Below the pieces are notes generated by a model. That model had not been told where the DNA came from. It did not search any database and was given only the letters and a program-made list of their open reading frames with translations. A stretch of 14,255 nucleotides of DNA from DASRCB01 sp035653295 (GTDB lineage Bacteria; Acidobacteriota; Terriglobia; Bryobacterales; Bryobacteraceae), in the NCBI GenBank assembly GCA_035653295.1, contig DASRCB010000175.1, forward strand, positions 1-14,255, given 5' to 3'. A program made the position numbers and the translations under genes. Below are positions 6,571-13,168 of the stretch, piece by piece; position 1 is the stretch's first letter, and each line of letters begins with the position of its first letter.

Positions 6571-8151
6571 TCATGAAAAGGCCAGGAGCTGCTGCGACTC
6601 GCGTTCCATTACCGCGCGGTATTCGCGCTGCAGCTGCTCGAAGCGCATGCGATCGTCCGATGACTGGGGAAGCGCCATGACCGCGAGACTGGTGTAGCCG
6701 ATGCGGAACGCTGTGTACGCCAGCAGGTAGAACGGCAGGCGCTCGCCGGCTTTCGTATCCCCGGAATGCTGAACGTAGCGGCGCAGCAGCCGCGAGCGGC
6801 GGCGGTCGTCGAGACGCCACTCGATCATCGCGCCGGCCAGGTCCCAGCAGATGTCGGCCGGACCTGGATAGAAATGATTGTCGCCGTGATCGAGGGCGTC
6901 GACCTTGATTGGCTCGCCGGTGGCTCGAGCAATCCATTCGTGAGGCATCATGCGCCCGTCCACGATGGTTGCTTCGGCTTTCGGCGGTTCCGGCGCTTCG
7001 ATTCCGGTGTTGGCGCGAATCATCTGCACCAGTTCATCGCGGCCGGCGGGCCGCCCAAGGGCGAACGCTTTCCTGCGGAACGCGAGATAGCGGGCCATCA
7101 CGTCGAGGATGCCGTCGTCAGCATCGGGGGCTCTCATCGGCCGACCCTGCACGAAGGGCAGTTTCAGCCAGCCGTTCTCGAGCGAAACGGGGGCAGGCGA
7201 AAAGCCGGCCGCGGCCAGCAGCCGAGCGCGGTCCAGCTTTTCGCGCCCGTAGCACCCGAGGCCCGCGAAGCGAATGACGCTGAGCGGACCATCGGCGTGG
7301 CAGAGGTACTTGCGGACTTCATGCTGCGGCTGGACGGCGGGGTAATCTGCTTCGCTGGTGAAGCAGATCTCGCGCCACGCGCCTGCGGATAAATCGATCA
7401 GCGCCTCGGCGGGCATTGCGCAGGAGGCGGGGTATTTATCGTGAATGCGCCAGCGCGCCTCCGCGCCGCGGGACACGAAGCCGCTGCCATCGGGCTCCCA
7501 CGAAGGCATCAGTACAATCCGGTCGTCGCTGATGCCGGCGGCCCAAAGGGCCTGAGCGACGGAAGCGAACGAAGATCCGCTGAGACCCGGCCCTTCGTCC
7601 ACGACGACGTAGAAGGCGCCGGGGAAACCGAGCAGCGCGTTGCGGAGCTCGTCACTGAACCGTACCTCGCGATAGAAGGGATGCCCGTGCGGCCGAACCG
7701 TGTAGGAATCCACGGTGCATCCGTATTGTTCAAGCACAGCGGCAACCACCGCGCTCAGGCTCGTGCCGATGCCACGAATGCCAATCACCACAGCGCGCAG
7801 TGGCTGACGCGCACGCCAGAATCGCTCCGCGGCGGCAACGTATGCGCTCGGCGAGAGCCCGTACCAGGCATACCCTTCGGGAACGGAAACCTCGATGGTC
7901 TCGGGCAGCCGCAGGCGTCCGAGCGCGCGACGGATGTCTCCGTGACCGGTTACGTACGCACGGGCCGCTTCGCGCGAGACCTCGCGCATGCGCGTCAGTT
8001 TTGGGCGCAGCGTGTCGCGAGTGGGGCAGAGCCGGTCGGCCAGCGCCGCCTCGATCTCGCCGAATTCGATGAGAAAAGTAAGCGGGTCTTCGGCGTGCGC
8101 GAGAACGTCCGCTGTGCGCACCGTTCGCGTGACGTTGCGATACGCGATCAT
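6571..8151 (-). CDS. fusion of a phosphoribosyltransferase-like domain with an APH-like kinase domain
   Basis: This is a 526-residue two-part protein. The N-terminal half contains a type I phosphoribosyltransferase-like core: AVVIGIRGIGTSLSAVV (about 120-135) as the pyrophosphate-loop region, and YVVVDEGPGLSGSSF (about 181-195) as the PRPP-binding strand and loop. That loop departs from the classical DDxxxTGxT pattern. The C-terminal part (about 285-525) resembles aminoglycoside phosphotransferase or choline-kinase folds: IVDGRMMPHEW (about 396-406) in the place of the catalytic loop, and KVDALDHGDNHFYPGP then DICWDLAGA (about 416-441) in the place of the metal-binding Asp and the DLA helix. 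The usual HGDxxxxN loop is not clearly present, so activity is uncertain. The ATG at 8151 overlaps the HAD gene stop as ATGA. A longer same-frame ORF reaching 8475 would lie across the HAD gene and is not believable. Function unknown. Confidence 0.72.
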   Translation of the reverse strand: MIAYRNVTRTVRTADVLAHAEDPLTFLIEFGEIEAALADRLCPTRDTLRPKLTRMREVSREAARAYVTGHGDIRRALGRLRLPETIEVSVPEGYAWYGLSPSAYVAAAERFWRARQPLRAVVIGIRGIGTSLSAVVAAVLEQYGCTVDSYTVRPHGHPFYREVRFSDELRNALLGFPGAFYVVVDEGPGLSGSSFASVAQALWAAGISDDRIVLMPSWEPDGSGFVSRGAEARWRIHDKYPASCAMPAEALIDLSAGAWREICFTSEADYPAVQPQHEVRKYLCHADGPLSVIRFAGLGCYGREKLDRARLLAAAGFSPAPVSLENGWLKLPFVQGRPMRAPDADDGILDVMARYLAFRRKAFALGRPAGRDELVQMIRANTGIEAPEPPKAEATIVDGRMMPHEWIARATGEPIKVDALDHGDNHFYPGPADICWDLAGAMIEWRLDDRRRSRLLRRYVQHSGDTKAGERLPFYLLAYTAFRIGYTSLAVMALPQSSDDRMRFEQLQREYRAVMERESQQLLAFS

Positions 8152-8525
8152 GCCACCTTCTCCCAAAAGGGACGGAAGCGGCGGATACGCTCGAGGGTCT
8201 CGCTGTAATCGCCGGTGAAACAGACGGCGCGATCGTCGACGTAAACGTCGGCGGGCGGTTTCCTGTCCGTCACCGACTCGACGAACTCGGCCATTCCGTT
8301 CTGCTCCAGCCAGGTTTGCACCCATTCCCACCAGCGGCATGTAAACACACAAATACGATAGCCGGAGTGGTGCAGGCTTTGCAGGAACTCCCGCGCCCCG
8401 GGGCGGGGTGGATGGAAGAACTCGGGTGCAACCCAGGCGTCGTAGGTGTTGAGCACGCCATCGAGATCGATGCACACCAGCGGCTTCGAATCAGGCGCGG
8501 TCCCGGACTGGTCGTCACGGTCCAC
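8148..8525 (-). CDS. small HAD-superfamily phosphatase-like protein
   Basis: This is a compact 125-residue HAD-fold protein. Motif I is CIDLDGVLNT with the nucleophile and acid/base aspartates at D20 and D22. Motif II is the threonine in CVFTCRW (T62). Motif III/IV is DRKPPADVYVDDRAV, with K89 and D97/D98. All four are in order, so phosphatase chemistry is plausible. There is almost no cap domain, as in small phosphatases that act on exposed phosphate groups. The GTG start at 8525 has a clear GGGAGG ribosome site about 10 nt upstream and lies 3 bp after the nucleotidyltransferase stop; its own stop overlaps the next gene's ATG. Position between a nucleotidyltransferase and a kinase-like gene suggests it removes a phosphate from a sugar-phosphate intermediate, as GmhB does in heptose activation, but this is only an analogy. 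Confidence 0.82.
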   Translation of the reverse strand: MDRDDQSGTAPDSKPLVCIDLDGVLNTYDAWVAPEFFHPPRPGAREFLQSLHHSGYRICVFTCRWWEWVQTWLEQNGMAEFVESVTDRKPPADVYVDDRAVCFTGDYSETLERIRRFRPFWEKVA

Positions 8526-8528
8526 GCG

Positions 8529-9293
8529 TTATCGTCCTCCCGCGACCAGTTGCCCCTCGCCAACATCGTCGGCGCGGCGGCTCAGCAACTGAATGGCCTC
8601 GCGATACCCGTGCAGGGTGCCGACGTCCACGTAAGCGGTTCCCGCGCGCACGCCGCAGGCGATACCGCCGCGCGCCAGCCAGGCGTTCACCAGGGTTCCC
8701 ATGTACTCGTCGCCGCGGTCCGGCTGCCGCCACAGCGCGTGCAGTTCATGAAAAATGTTCCCCGGCATCTTAAACGCGCCCCAGATCCAGTGACTGCGTG
8801 CGTGACGCTGCTTCACCTGGATCTCCAGCACGCGGCCATCGTCCGCTGTGACGACGGCGTCGAAGTGCTCCGGCTGATCGACCGGAAAGAGCAGGAAGGA
8901 GAGAATGCCGTCCGGCAACTCGCAAAGTCCGTTCTCCGGAAACCACACCGTGTCCGGCAGACCGATGGCCACGTGCTCTTCGGGGTGGATCATGGGCAGG
9001 GCGCGAAACAGGGCATCGCAAAGACCCGCGGCCTGCGGCTGCACGGCGTAGCAGATATCGGCCCCATAGGCTCGGCCGCTGTAGTATTCGAGGATGTCGG
9101 ACTTGCCCGGTGAGATGACGAAGCAAATCCGGTCGGCGCCGGCGATGACCATGCGCTCAACCAGGTACTCGCTGACAGCGCGGGGACGCTCGGCCCCCCC
9201 ATCGACGCGGCATCCGACCGGCAGAAGCTCTTTGGAAAAGGCCAGCGGCTGAATGCGGCTGCCCACTCCTGCTGCGGGAATGATGCCCCACAT
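8529..9293 (-). CDS. sugar-1-phosphate nucleotidyltransferase
   Basis: This is a 254-residue nucleotidyltransferase of the RmlA/GalU type, which couples a sugar-1-phosphate to an NTP to give a nucleotide sugar. The signature loop is IIPAAGVGSRIQPLAFSKEL (about 4-23), with K21 in the SKELLPV motif. The substrate-side segment AVQPQAAGLCDALF (about 83-96) corresponds to the usual GLAxA helix. A metal-binding Asp is in GLPDTVWF (D114), and the second in AYVDVGTLHGY (D223). It is somewhat shorter than typical RmlA. Nucleotide and sugar specificity cannot be assigned. The ATG at 9293 lies 3 bp after the CgeB-like gene stop, with a GAGG about 8 nt upstream. It probably supplies the donor for one of the glycosyltransferases in the cluster. 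Confidence 0.9.
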   Translation of the reverse strand: MWGIIPAAGVGSRIQPLAFSKELLPVGCRVDGGAERPRAVSEYLVERMVIAGADRICFVISPGKSDILEYYSGRAYGADICYAVQPQAAGLCDALFRALPMIHPEEHVAIGLPDTVWFPENGLCELPDGILSFLLFPVDQPEHFDAVVTADDGRVLEIQVKQRHARSHWIWGAFKMPGNIFHELHALWRQPDRGDEYMGTLVNAWLARGGIACGVRAGTAYVDVGTLHGYREAIQLLSRRADDVGEGQLVAGGR

Positions 9294-9296
9294 AAG

Positions 9297-10370
9297 TCAG
9301 ACCTCGACGGCTTGCTCCTCCAGAATGCGCTCGAAATCGCGCAGCCGGTGGTCGGCGGTGTGTTCGTCCAGAGCGCGCTCGCGTGCGCGGCGGCCTATGG
9401 CCTGCAGTTCGCCCTCGGAGAGGTCGAGGGCAGCGAGTGCATCTTCGGTATCGTGCGCGACGAGGATCTCCGAGCCGGGGGTGAAGAACTGATCCAGGCC
9501 CTCCCACCAGTCGCTGAGCACGGGAGTGCCGCAGGCAGCGGCCTCGAACAGGCGCCCGGAAGGACAGTAACCCATTTCGGCCATCGCCGCGCGCGTGATG
9601 TTCAGGGTCACCTTCGACGAACAGTAAAACGAGGCGTGTTCCTCGGGAGCAAGGTGGCGGACGAAATAGATGTTATTCGTCCACGGAAATTCCTGGGGGT
9701 ACATTGCACCGCCCATGACGAAGCGGCGATTCGGGACACGGCGCGCCGGTTCGATGAAGAGCTTTTCGAGCGTGGCCTGGCGATCGGCGGCGAACGTGCC
9801 CAGATACGACATATCCGCGCGGAAGCAGTCCATGGCCGGAGCGGGGCGGTGTACGCCGGGGTCGACGCTGCCATAGAGCGGCGCGACATTTCGGGCGCCC
9901 AGAAGCGAGCGAAGGTCTTCGAGCGCCCGGCCGCCGGTATAACTGAGTACGAGGTCGAAGTCGCGCAGCCGTCGCGGACCGATGTACTCGACGGGCTCGC
10001 CGGACTGCAGGCGATGCAGTGTGACCGGTGCGTCGAGGTCATAGAAACAGCGCACGCGGGCGTTCGACTGGGTTACCAAATCGGTGGCGGGCACTCCATC
10101 CGGGCAGTAGGAGGTGACCATTCCGACGTCGGCGTCCTTCAGCACGGCTCGCGCCAGCGGGAGGATGGCCTGCCAGTCGGAATATAAATGGAGCCGCCCG
10201 CCATCGATCTCCGTCAGATCGCGGTGCTGCGCGTACCAGGGGACGTCGCGCTCGAAAAAGTGCACTTCATAACCGCGTCTGACCATTGCCTGCACGAGCC
10301 CGCGCCAAAGGGTCGCATGTCCATTGCCCCAGGACGAGCTGATCGACAGACCGAAAATGGCCAGTTTCAT
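9297..10370 (-). CDS. CgeB-like glycosyltransferase, first gene of the cluster
   Basis: This is a 357-residue GT-B-fold protein similar to the CgeB spore-maturation/glycosyltransferase group. It opens with a Rossmann strand and a glycine-rich loop, MKLAIFGLSISSSWGNGHAT (1-20). The middle carries YDLDAPVTL and DFDLVLSYTGG, typical of this group. The C-terminal nucleotide-sugar half contains SYLGTFAADRQATLEKLF and the signature PSGRLFEAAACGTPVLSDWW, followed by LDQFFTPGSEILV. No membrane segment or signal is visible. The ATG at 10370 has no clear Shine-Dalgarno sequence, so the message may be near-leaderless or start elsewhere, although the protein begins naturally here. It heads the ten-gene unit and is divergent from the histidine phosphatase gene. 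Donor and acceptor are unknown. Confidence 0.87.
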   Translation of the reverse strand: MKLAIFGLSISSSWGNGHATLWRGLVQAMVRRGYEVHFFERDVPWYAQHRDLTEIDGGRLHLYSDWQAILPLARAVLKDADVGMVTSYCPDGVPATDLVTQSNARVRCFYDLDAPVTLHRLQSGEPVEYIGPRRLRDFDLVLSYTGGRALEDLRSLLGARNVAPLYGSVDPGVHRPAPAMDCFRADMSYLGTFAADRQATLEKLFIEPARRVPNRRFVMGGAMYPQEFPWTNNIYFVRHLAPEEHASFYCSSKVTLNITRAAMAEMGYCPSGRLFEAAACGTPVLSDWWEGLDQFFTPGSEILVAHDTEDALAALDLSEGELQAIGRRARERALDEHTADHRLRDFERILEEQAVEV

Positions 10371-10501
10371 TCGTTTATCGTTGTTACGGCTACTTCCTAA
10401 CCTGGGACGCTACTTAGGTTCGACCGTTTCAGTGTTTTTTGCGGCACATGGGCTGCATCACGTTGCGCCCCCGTGACTTGATGCCGAACAATGGAAAGCG
10501 G
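10371..10501. promoter_or_regulatory. divergent intergenic region with inverted repeat
   Basis: These 131 bp separate the ten-gene minus-strand cluster from the plus-strand histidine phosphatase gene and must carry the cluster promoter unless it lies inside a gene. I found no convincing -35/-10 pair on either strand. The one structure I see is an imperfect inverted repeat at 10396-10420: CCTAA (10396-10400) mirrors TTAGG (10414-10418), and AACCT (10399-10403) mirrors AGGTT (10416-10420). It lies 26-50 bp upstream of the cluster's first codon, where an operator would be expected. A run of six T follows at 10435-10440. Confidence 0.3.
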
Positions 10502-11092
10502 ATGACCACCTTCATACTGATCCGCCACGGGCTGACAGACGCCGTCGGGAAGCAGATCACCGGCCGGCTTCCGGGCGTGCACCTGAACGAGATCGGGCGG
10601 AAGCAGGCCGAGGAGCTTCCGCAGCGCTTGGCGCGCTGGAAAATCGCCGCGTTGTACAGCAGCCCGCTCGAGCGCGCGATGGAGACGGCGCGGCCGACGG
10701 CGGCGCATCTGAGACTCGAAATCCAGCAGTCGCCGGCGCTGAGCGAAGTGGATTTCGGAGACTGGTCGGGCCACACGCTCGATGACCTGAACCAGCGGCA
10801 GGAGTGGCGCATGTACAACACCTTTCGCAGCGCCACGCGCGCGCCGCACGGCGAGCTGATGCTGGAGGTGCAGGCGCGCATGGTGGACGAGCTGATGCGC
10901 CTGGCTGCCGGCCACCCGGATGAGATCATAGCTTGCTTCACGCATGCCGATGCGATTCGCGCCGCGCTGGTCCATTTTCTGGGTATGCCGCTGGATTTGA
11001 TCCACCGCTTTGAAGTTCGGCCCGCGTCGCTGAATGTTGTGCGCCTGATGGAGTGGGGTCCGCAGGTGATCCTGCTGAACTGCATGGCGTGA
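10502..11092 (+). CDS. histidine phosphatase (phosphoglycerate mutase-like) family protein
   Basis: This is a 196-residue member of the histidine phosphatase superfamily, which passes phosphate through a phosphohistidine. The catalytic motif is FILIRHGLTD with R8-H9-G10. The supporting motifs are SSPLERAMETA (about 53-63), SEVDFGDWSG (about 81-90) and the second histidine in IIACFTHADAIRA (H148), where the more common form is SHG. The length fits alpha-ribazole phosphatase and general sugar-phosphate or broad-specificity phosphatases, and the motifs do not single out one. I placed the start at the ATG at 10502 because the family begins right at this strand; upstream same-frame starts (TTG 10439, ATG 10481) would add unrelated residues and have no ribosome site. 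GGAAAG sits only 3 nt before the chosen ATG, so the start is not certain. A secreted-protein gene follows 2 bp downstream. Confidence 0.88.
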   Translation: MTTFILIRHGLTDAVGKQITGRLPGVHLNEIGRKQAEELPQRLARWKIAALYSSPLERAMETARPTAAHLRLEIQQSPALSEVDFGDWSGHTLDDLNQRQEWRMYNTFRSATRAPHGELMLEVQARMVDELMRLAAGHPDEIIACFTHADAIRAALVHFLGMPLDLIHRFEVRPASLNVVRLMEWGPQVILLNCMA

Positions 11093-11094
11093 TC

Positions 11095-12027
11095 ATGCTC
11101 CGGACGGCGGCGCTCCTGCTTTTCCTGACCGTAACCGCTGCCCCCGCCGGGGAAACCCTTCGCAGTGCGCTGCAGGCCGCGAACATCCCGGTCGAGGCGT
11201 TCTCGTCGTCCGAGTTGGCGCGGCCCATTACCAGCTACGCGGTCTCGAACGACGATCCGTTTCTCATCTCCTATTACGTGGACGACGGCTCGGGGATGCT
11301 CAAACGGCCCCTGTACGTCGTCCGCTATGATCTCCAGACCGGCGACATTCGCCGCGGAGAGGTGCGCACCGCTACTGCTTTGTTTCAGGGCTCGGTTCCG
11401 GAGGACTGCCTCGGCTCCGCACTCTCAATTCGCGAGCATGATGGACGTGTTTTCATTGACACCCACGACACCCCTTCCGCCGGGTGCGTCATCGTCCTGT
11501 CCGCGAAACTCGGGTTCGAGACGGCGCTCTCCGGCGGCATACTCGGGTTTATCGGACCCGATTGCCTCATCCTTCGTGGCAGCGAGATTCACTTTATGTC
11601 CGTTCATCCGCTGCATCTGACGGTTTTGGATTTACAGCGCAACCGCTCCACGCCGATTTATCCGTATGCCGGCGATGCGCAGCGCCGCCTCTTCTCGGAT
11701 CTCATCGACAGTCTCATGTCGGATACATGGTGCCGCGAGAACAACGCTCAGTGCGACCCGGACAACTTCGATGTCGATATCTCGGGCGCCGTGGTGATCA
11801 ATGAGGCTGCCCGCACATTTGCGTTTCAGGCCCGATTCGACGCCGCCGGTTTCGGAGATGCGGCGCTGAAACGGGTGCCCCCGCGGACTGTCGCCTACTT
11901 CTTCCGGGAACGCGCCGGCCGGTGGGAGCACCGCGAGTTTAGCGAGCCGCGGCTTCGGCGGCTGCTGGCCGGAGCGACCCTGACCCGCTTCATCGCCGAA
12001 CACCCCTCCGCAGCGTTCCAACGTTGA
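11095..12027 (+). CDS. secreted protein of unknown function
   Basis: This is a 310-residue protein I do not recognise. It starts with a textbook Sec signal peptide: MLRTAALLLFLTVTAAPAGE, with a probable signal-peptidase I site after APA. The mature part is rich in beta-like stretches such as FLISYYVDDGSG and LYVVRYDLQTGDIRRGEV. That alternation of short strands suggests a beta-propeller or beta-sandwich, but this is only an impression. Five cysteines are visible in the mature part (in EDCLGS, AGCVIV, PDCLIL, TWCREN and AQCDPD), compatible with disulphides outside the cytoplasm. The ATG at 11095 begins 2 bp after the phosphatase stop, so the two are probably cotranscribed. A longer same-frame ORF from 11053 would overlap the phosphatase and bury the signal peptide, so it was not used. 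Confidence 0.75.
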   Translation: MLRTAALLLFLTVTAAPAGETLRSALQAANIPVEAFSSSELARPITSYAVSNDDPFLISYYVDDGSGMLKRPLYVVRYDLQTGDIRRGEVRTATALFQGSVPEDCLGSALSIREHDGRVFIDTHDTPSAGCVIVLSAKLGFETALSGGILGFIGPDCLILRGSEIHFMSVHPLHLTVLDLQRNRSTPIYPYAGDAQRRLFSDLIDSLMSDTWCRENNAQCDPDNFDVDISGAVVINEAARTFAFQARFDAAGFGDAALKRVPPRTVAYFFRERAGRWEHREFSEPRLRRLLAGATLTRFIAEHPSAAFQR

Positions 12028-12438
12028 AAGAGCGGTACAAGCACGCCTGCGACGGGCCGGAGCTCGTCTCCACAAGTTCTGTGGCGATGATCCAGGAGTT
12101 TGCATACCTGGCGCTTGCTATCGCCGCGGTTTCAGAACAGCATCGGCACGTTCCGGCTCGCGTGTGTGGGGCCTCAACATGAAATACGTCTGCTCATAAA
12201 CATTCGGCCCACGCCGCGAGCATCCGCGATCGTGCATGATAACCTCTGTAGCGAATGGGCGATGCTTGAGTTCATTCTCTACCCCCCTGCACTGAACGCA
12301 CGGTTCACCATTAATGGTCCTACGGGCTACCTCGCTGTAGAGGGGACCGAGAGCCGAGTCGTTCATGAGAAAAGGGTGGATTCTCACCTGATGGAGTTCA
12401 CCGCAGACGATGGCAAGCGGGTGAGGGCGGTTTGGTGA
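12028..12438. other. poorly organised stretch with short overlapping ORFs
   Basis: Between the secreted-protein gene and the coupled unknown pair, no frame is clearly dominant at first. One frame opens with a TTG at 12024, which overlaps the preceding stop as TTGA, and runs 53 codons to a TGA near 12180, with protein-like text such as SVAMIQEFAYLALAIAAVSE. A different frame becomes dominant from about 12200 and continues to 12438. A frameshifted gene would look like this, but so would chance ORFs in GC-rich DNA. Confidence 0.3.
12100..12438 (+). CDS. small protein of unknown function, start uncertain
   Basis: The open frame ends at 12438 and can begin at a TTG at 12100 (112 residues) or at the ATG at 12262 (58 residues). 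Neither has a convincing ribosome site, so the start is unsettled. The second half reads like a real folded domain: MLEFILYPPALNARFTINGP followed by TGYLAVEGTESRVVHEKR and MEFTADDGKRVRAVW, probably mostly beta strands. By hand count about two thirds of third codon positions are G or C. The stop codon TGA shares its A with the next gene's ATG (TGATG at 12436-12440), which suggests translational coupling and is the best argument that both genes are real. I do not recognise the family. Confidence 0.45.
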   Translation: MHTWRLLSPRFQNSIGTFRLACVGPQHEIRLLINIRPTPRASAIVHDNLCSEWAMLEFILYPPALNARFTINGPTGYLAVEGTESRVVHEKRVDSHLMEFTADDGKRVRAVW

Positions 12439-12761
12439 TGACGGACCCAATCCACCCGGAACTGTGGATCGGACTCGTCGAGATGAAGCCGCTCGACCGA
12501 AAAGCCTATGGCGCAGCGGGGGCATTCACGAACATCGTCACGTGGGCGGCTGACCCGGAGCAGTTCCGGCATAAGGCGGAAGTGTTGGCAGGCACGTTGG
12601 ACATGTACGTGTTCGGTGTGGAGGGGGCGGAACCGTTGGCGGACAGAGCGGCACGATCAACGCTGGCAGACGAGATCGAGGACATGATGATCCGGGCGGA
12701 AGGGAATCCGAATGCGATCATCTATGGGACGTTTCATCGGTACCCGCACGACGAGGCGTAG
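12438..12761 (+). CDS. small protein of unknown function, coupled to the preceding ORF
   Basis: This is a 107-residue soluble, acidic-looking protein starting MTDPIHPELWIGLVEMKPLD. A longer TTG start at 12432 is possible, but the ATG at 12438 makes a TGATG junction with the preceding gene. The sequence has amphipathic helices (DPEQFRHKAEVLAGTLDMY and STLADEIEDMMIRAEGNP) and a short strand at the end (AIIYGTFHRYPHDE). It has no cysteine, signal peptide or membrane segment. Size and pairing recall immunity or antitoxin-type proteins, but no family motif supports this and I name no function. It lies close to the 3' end of a tRNA gene, where accessory genes often accumulate. Confidence 0.55.
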   Translation: MTDPIHPELWIGLVEMKPLDRKAYGAAGAFTNIVTWAADPEQFRHKAEVLAGTLDMYVFGVEGAEPLADRAARSTLADEIEDMMIRAEGNPNAIIYGTFHRYPHDEA

Positions 12762-12876
12762 GCCAACCGAGGCCATCCACGATTTCGAACGTGGCGAGAC
12801 GTACACGTTCTCCTTTTCGATCTCATCGCTGGTACCCGGCGCTTCGGGCAACACGTTTGGGGTGTGTTCCCGTTAG
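12724..12876 (+). CDS. 50-codon ORF, possible gene remnant
   Basis: An ATG at 12724, inside the end of the preceding gene, opens a 50-residue frame that ends with TAG at 12874-12876. The middle part, AIHDFERGETYTFSFSISSL, reads like an ordinary protein strand pattern rather than noise, while the first residues (TRTTRRR) do not. There is no ribosome site. It may be the remnant of a larger gene or the frameshifted continuation of its neighbour, or chance. Confidence 0.2.
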   Translation: MGRFIGTRTTRRRPTEAIHDFERGETYTFSFSISSLVPGASGNTFGVCSR

Positions 12877-13018
12877 AGATGGACCGGCATCTTCGGCCTC
12901 AGCGGATGTCCCTGAATACCGCAGATTTTGCTTCCTGCAGGGCTTTTCAGCGTTGCCATGCCCGTCGAACTTAGGGCGATCGCTCTTATCTCAAAGGGAT
13001 GGGATGTCGTCCTAGTTC
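12762..13018. other. non-coding stretch before the tRNA gene
   Basis: Apart from the tail of the 50-codon ORF I see no gene in these 257 bp. There is a small hairpin at 12777-12794 (CCACG/CGTGG with an 8-base loop containing TTCGAA) and a palindrome GCGATCGC at 12976-12983. Neither is followed by a T-run that would make it a terminator. Confidence 0.5.
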
Positions 13019-13108
13019 TGGCGGTGAGGGTGGGATTCGAACCCACGGAACCCGTAAAGGTTCAACGGTTTTCGAGACCGCCCGATTCAACCACTCTCGC
13101 ACCTCACC
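13019..13108 (-). tRNA. tRNA-Ser, anticodon CGA
   Basis: Read on the minus strand, a complete 90-nt tRNA folds with all arms. The acceptor stem GGTGAGG pairs perfectly with CCTCACC, followed by discriminator G and an encoded CCA. The anticodon loop is CTCGAAA, giving anticodon CGA, which reads the serine codon UCG. The long variable arm (GAACC-TTTAC-GGGTTC), which marks class II tRNAs such as serine, and the T arm GTGGG-TTCGAAT-CCCAC are both intact. The 3' end faces the small unknown ORFs to its left. I saw no second copy of the 3' end nearby that would mark an attachment site. Confidence 0.96.
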
Positions 13109-13168
13109 GTTCGCTCCATCCTACCATCCGGGCTGCCGCGGACGCGGCGCCGCCTTACGCCGCGCAAC

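Noticed and set aside
5782..6576. 264-codon plus-strand open frame opposite the CmoB-like methyltransferase
   Set aside because: The minus-strand frame has an unmistakable SAM motif and ribosome site; the plus frame has no recognisable motif.
8152..8475. N-terminal extension of the PRTase/kinase fusion to 8475
   Set aside because: It would overlap nearly the whole HAD gene, and the extra residues are Arg-rich noise. The ATG at 8151 forms ATGA with the HAD stop.
7441..9113. Two long plus-strand open frames (7441-8208 and 8316-9113)
   Set aside because: Both lie opposite the fusion, HAD and nucleotidyltransferase genes, whose motifs are intact on the minus strand.
9312..10187. 291-codon plus-strand open frame opposite the CgeB-like glycosyltransferase
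   Set aside because: Mirror frame of a well-supported gene; no family signature.
12777..12794. tRNA T-arm-like hairpin (CCACG, loop with TTCGAA, CGTGG)
   Set aside because: The loop is 8 bases instead of 7 and no acceptor or anticodon arm fits around it, so I do not call it a tRNA relic or attachment site.
13135..13148. GC-rich hairpin GCCGC-GGAC-GCGGC between the SnoaL-like and tRNA genes as a terminator
   Set aside because: The stem is only 5 bp and no T-run follows on the minus strand.
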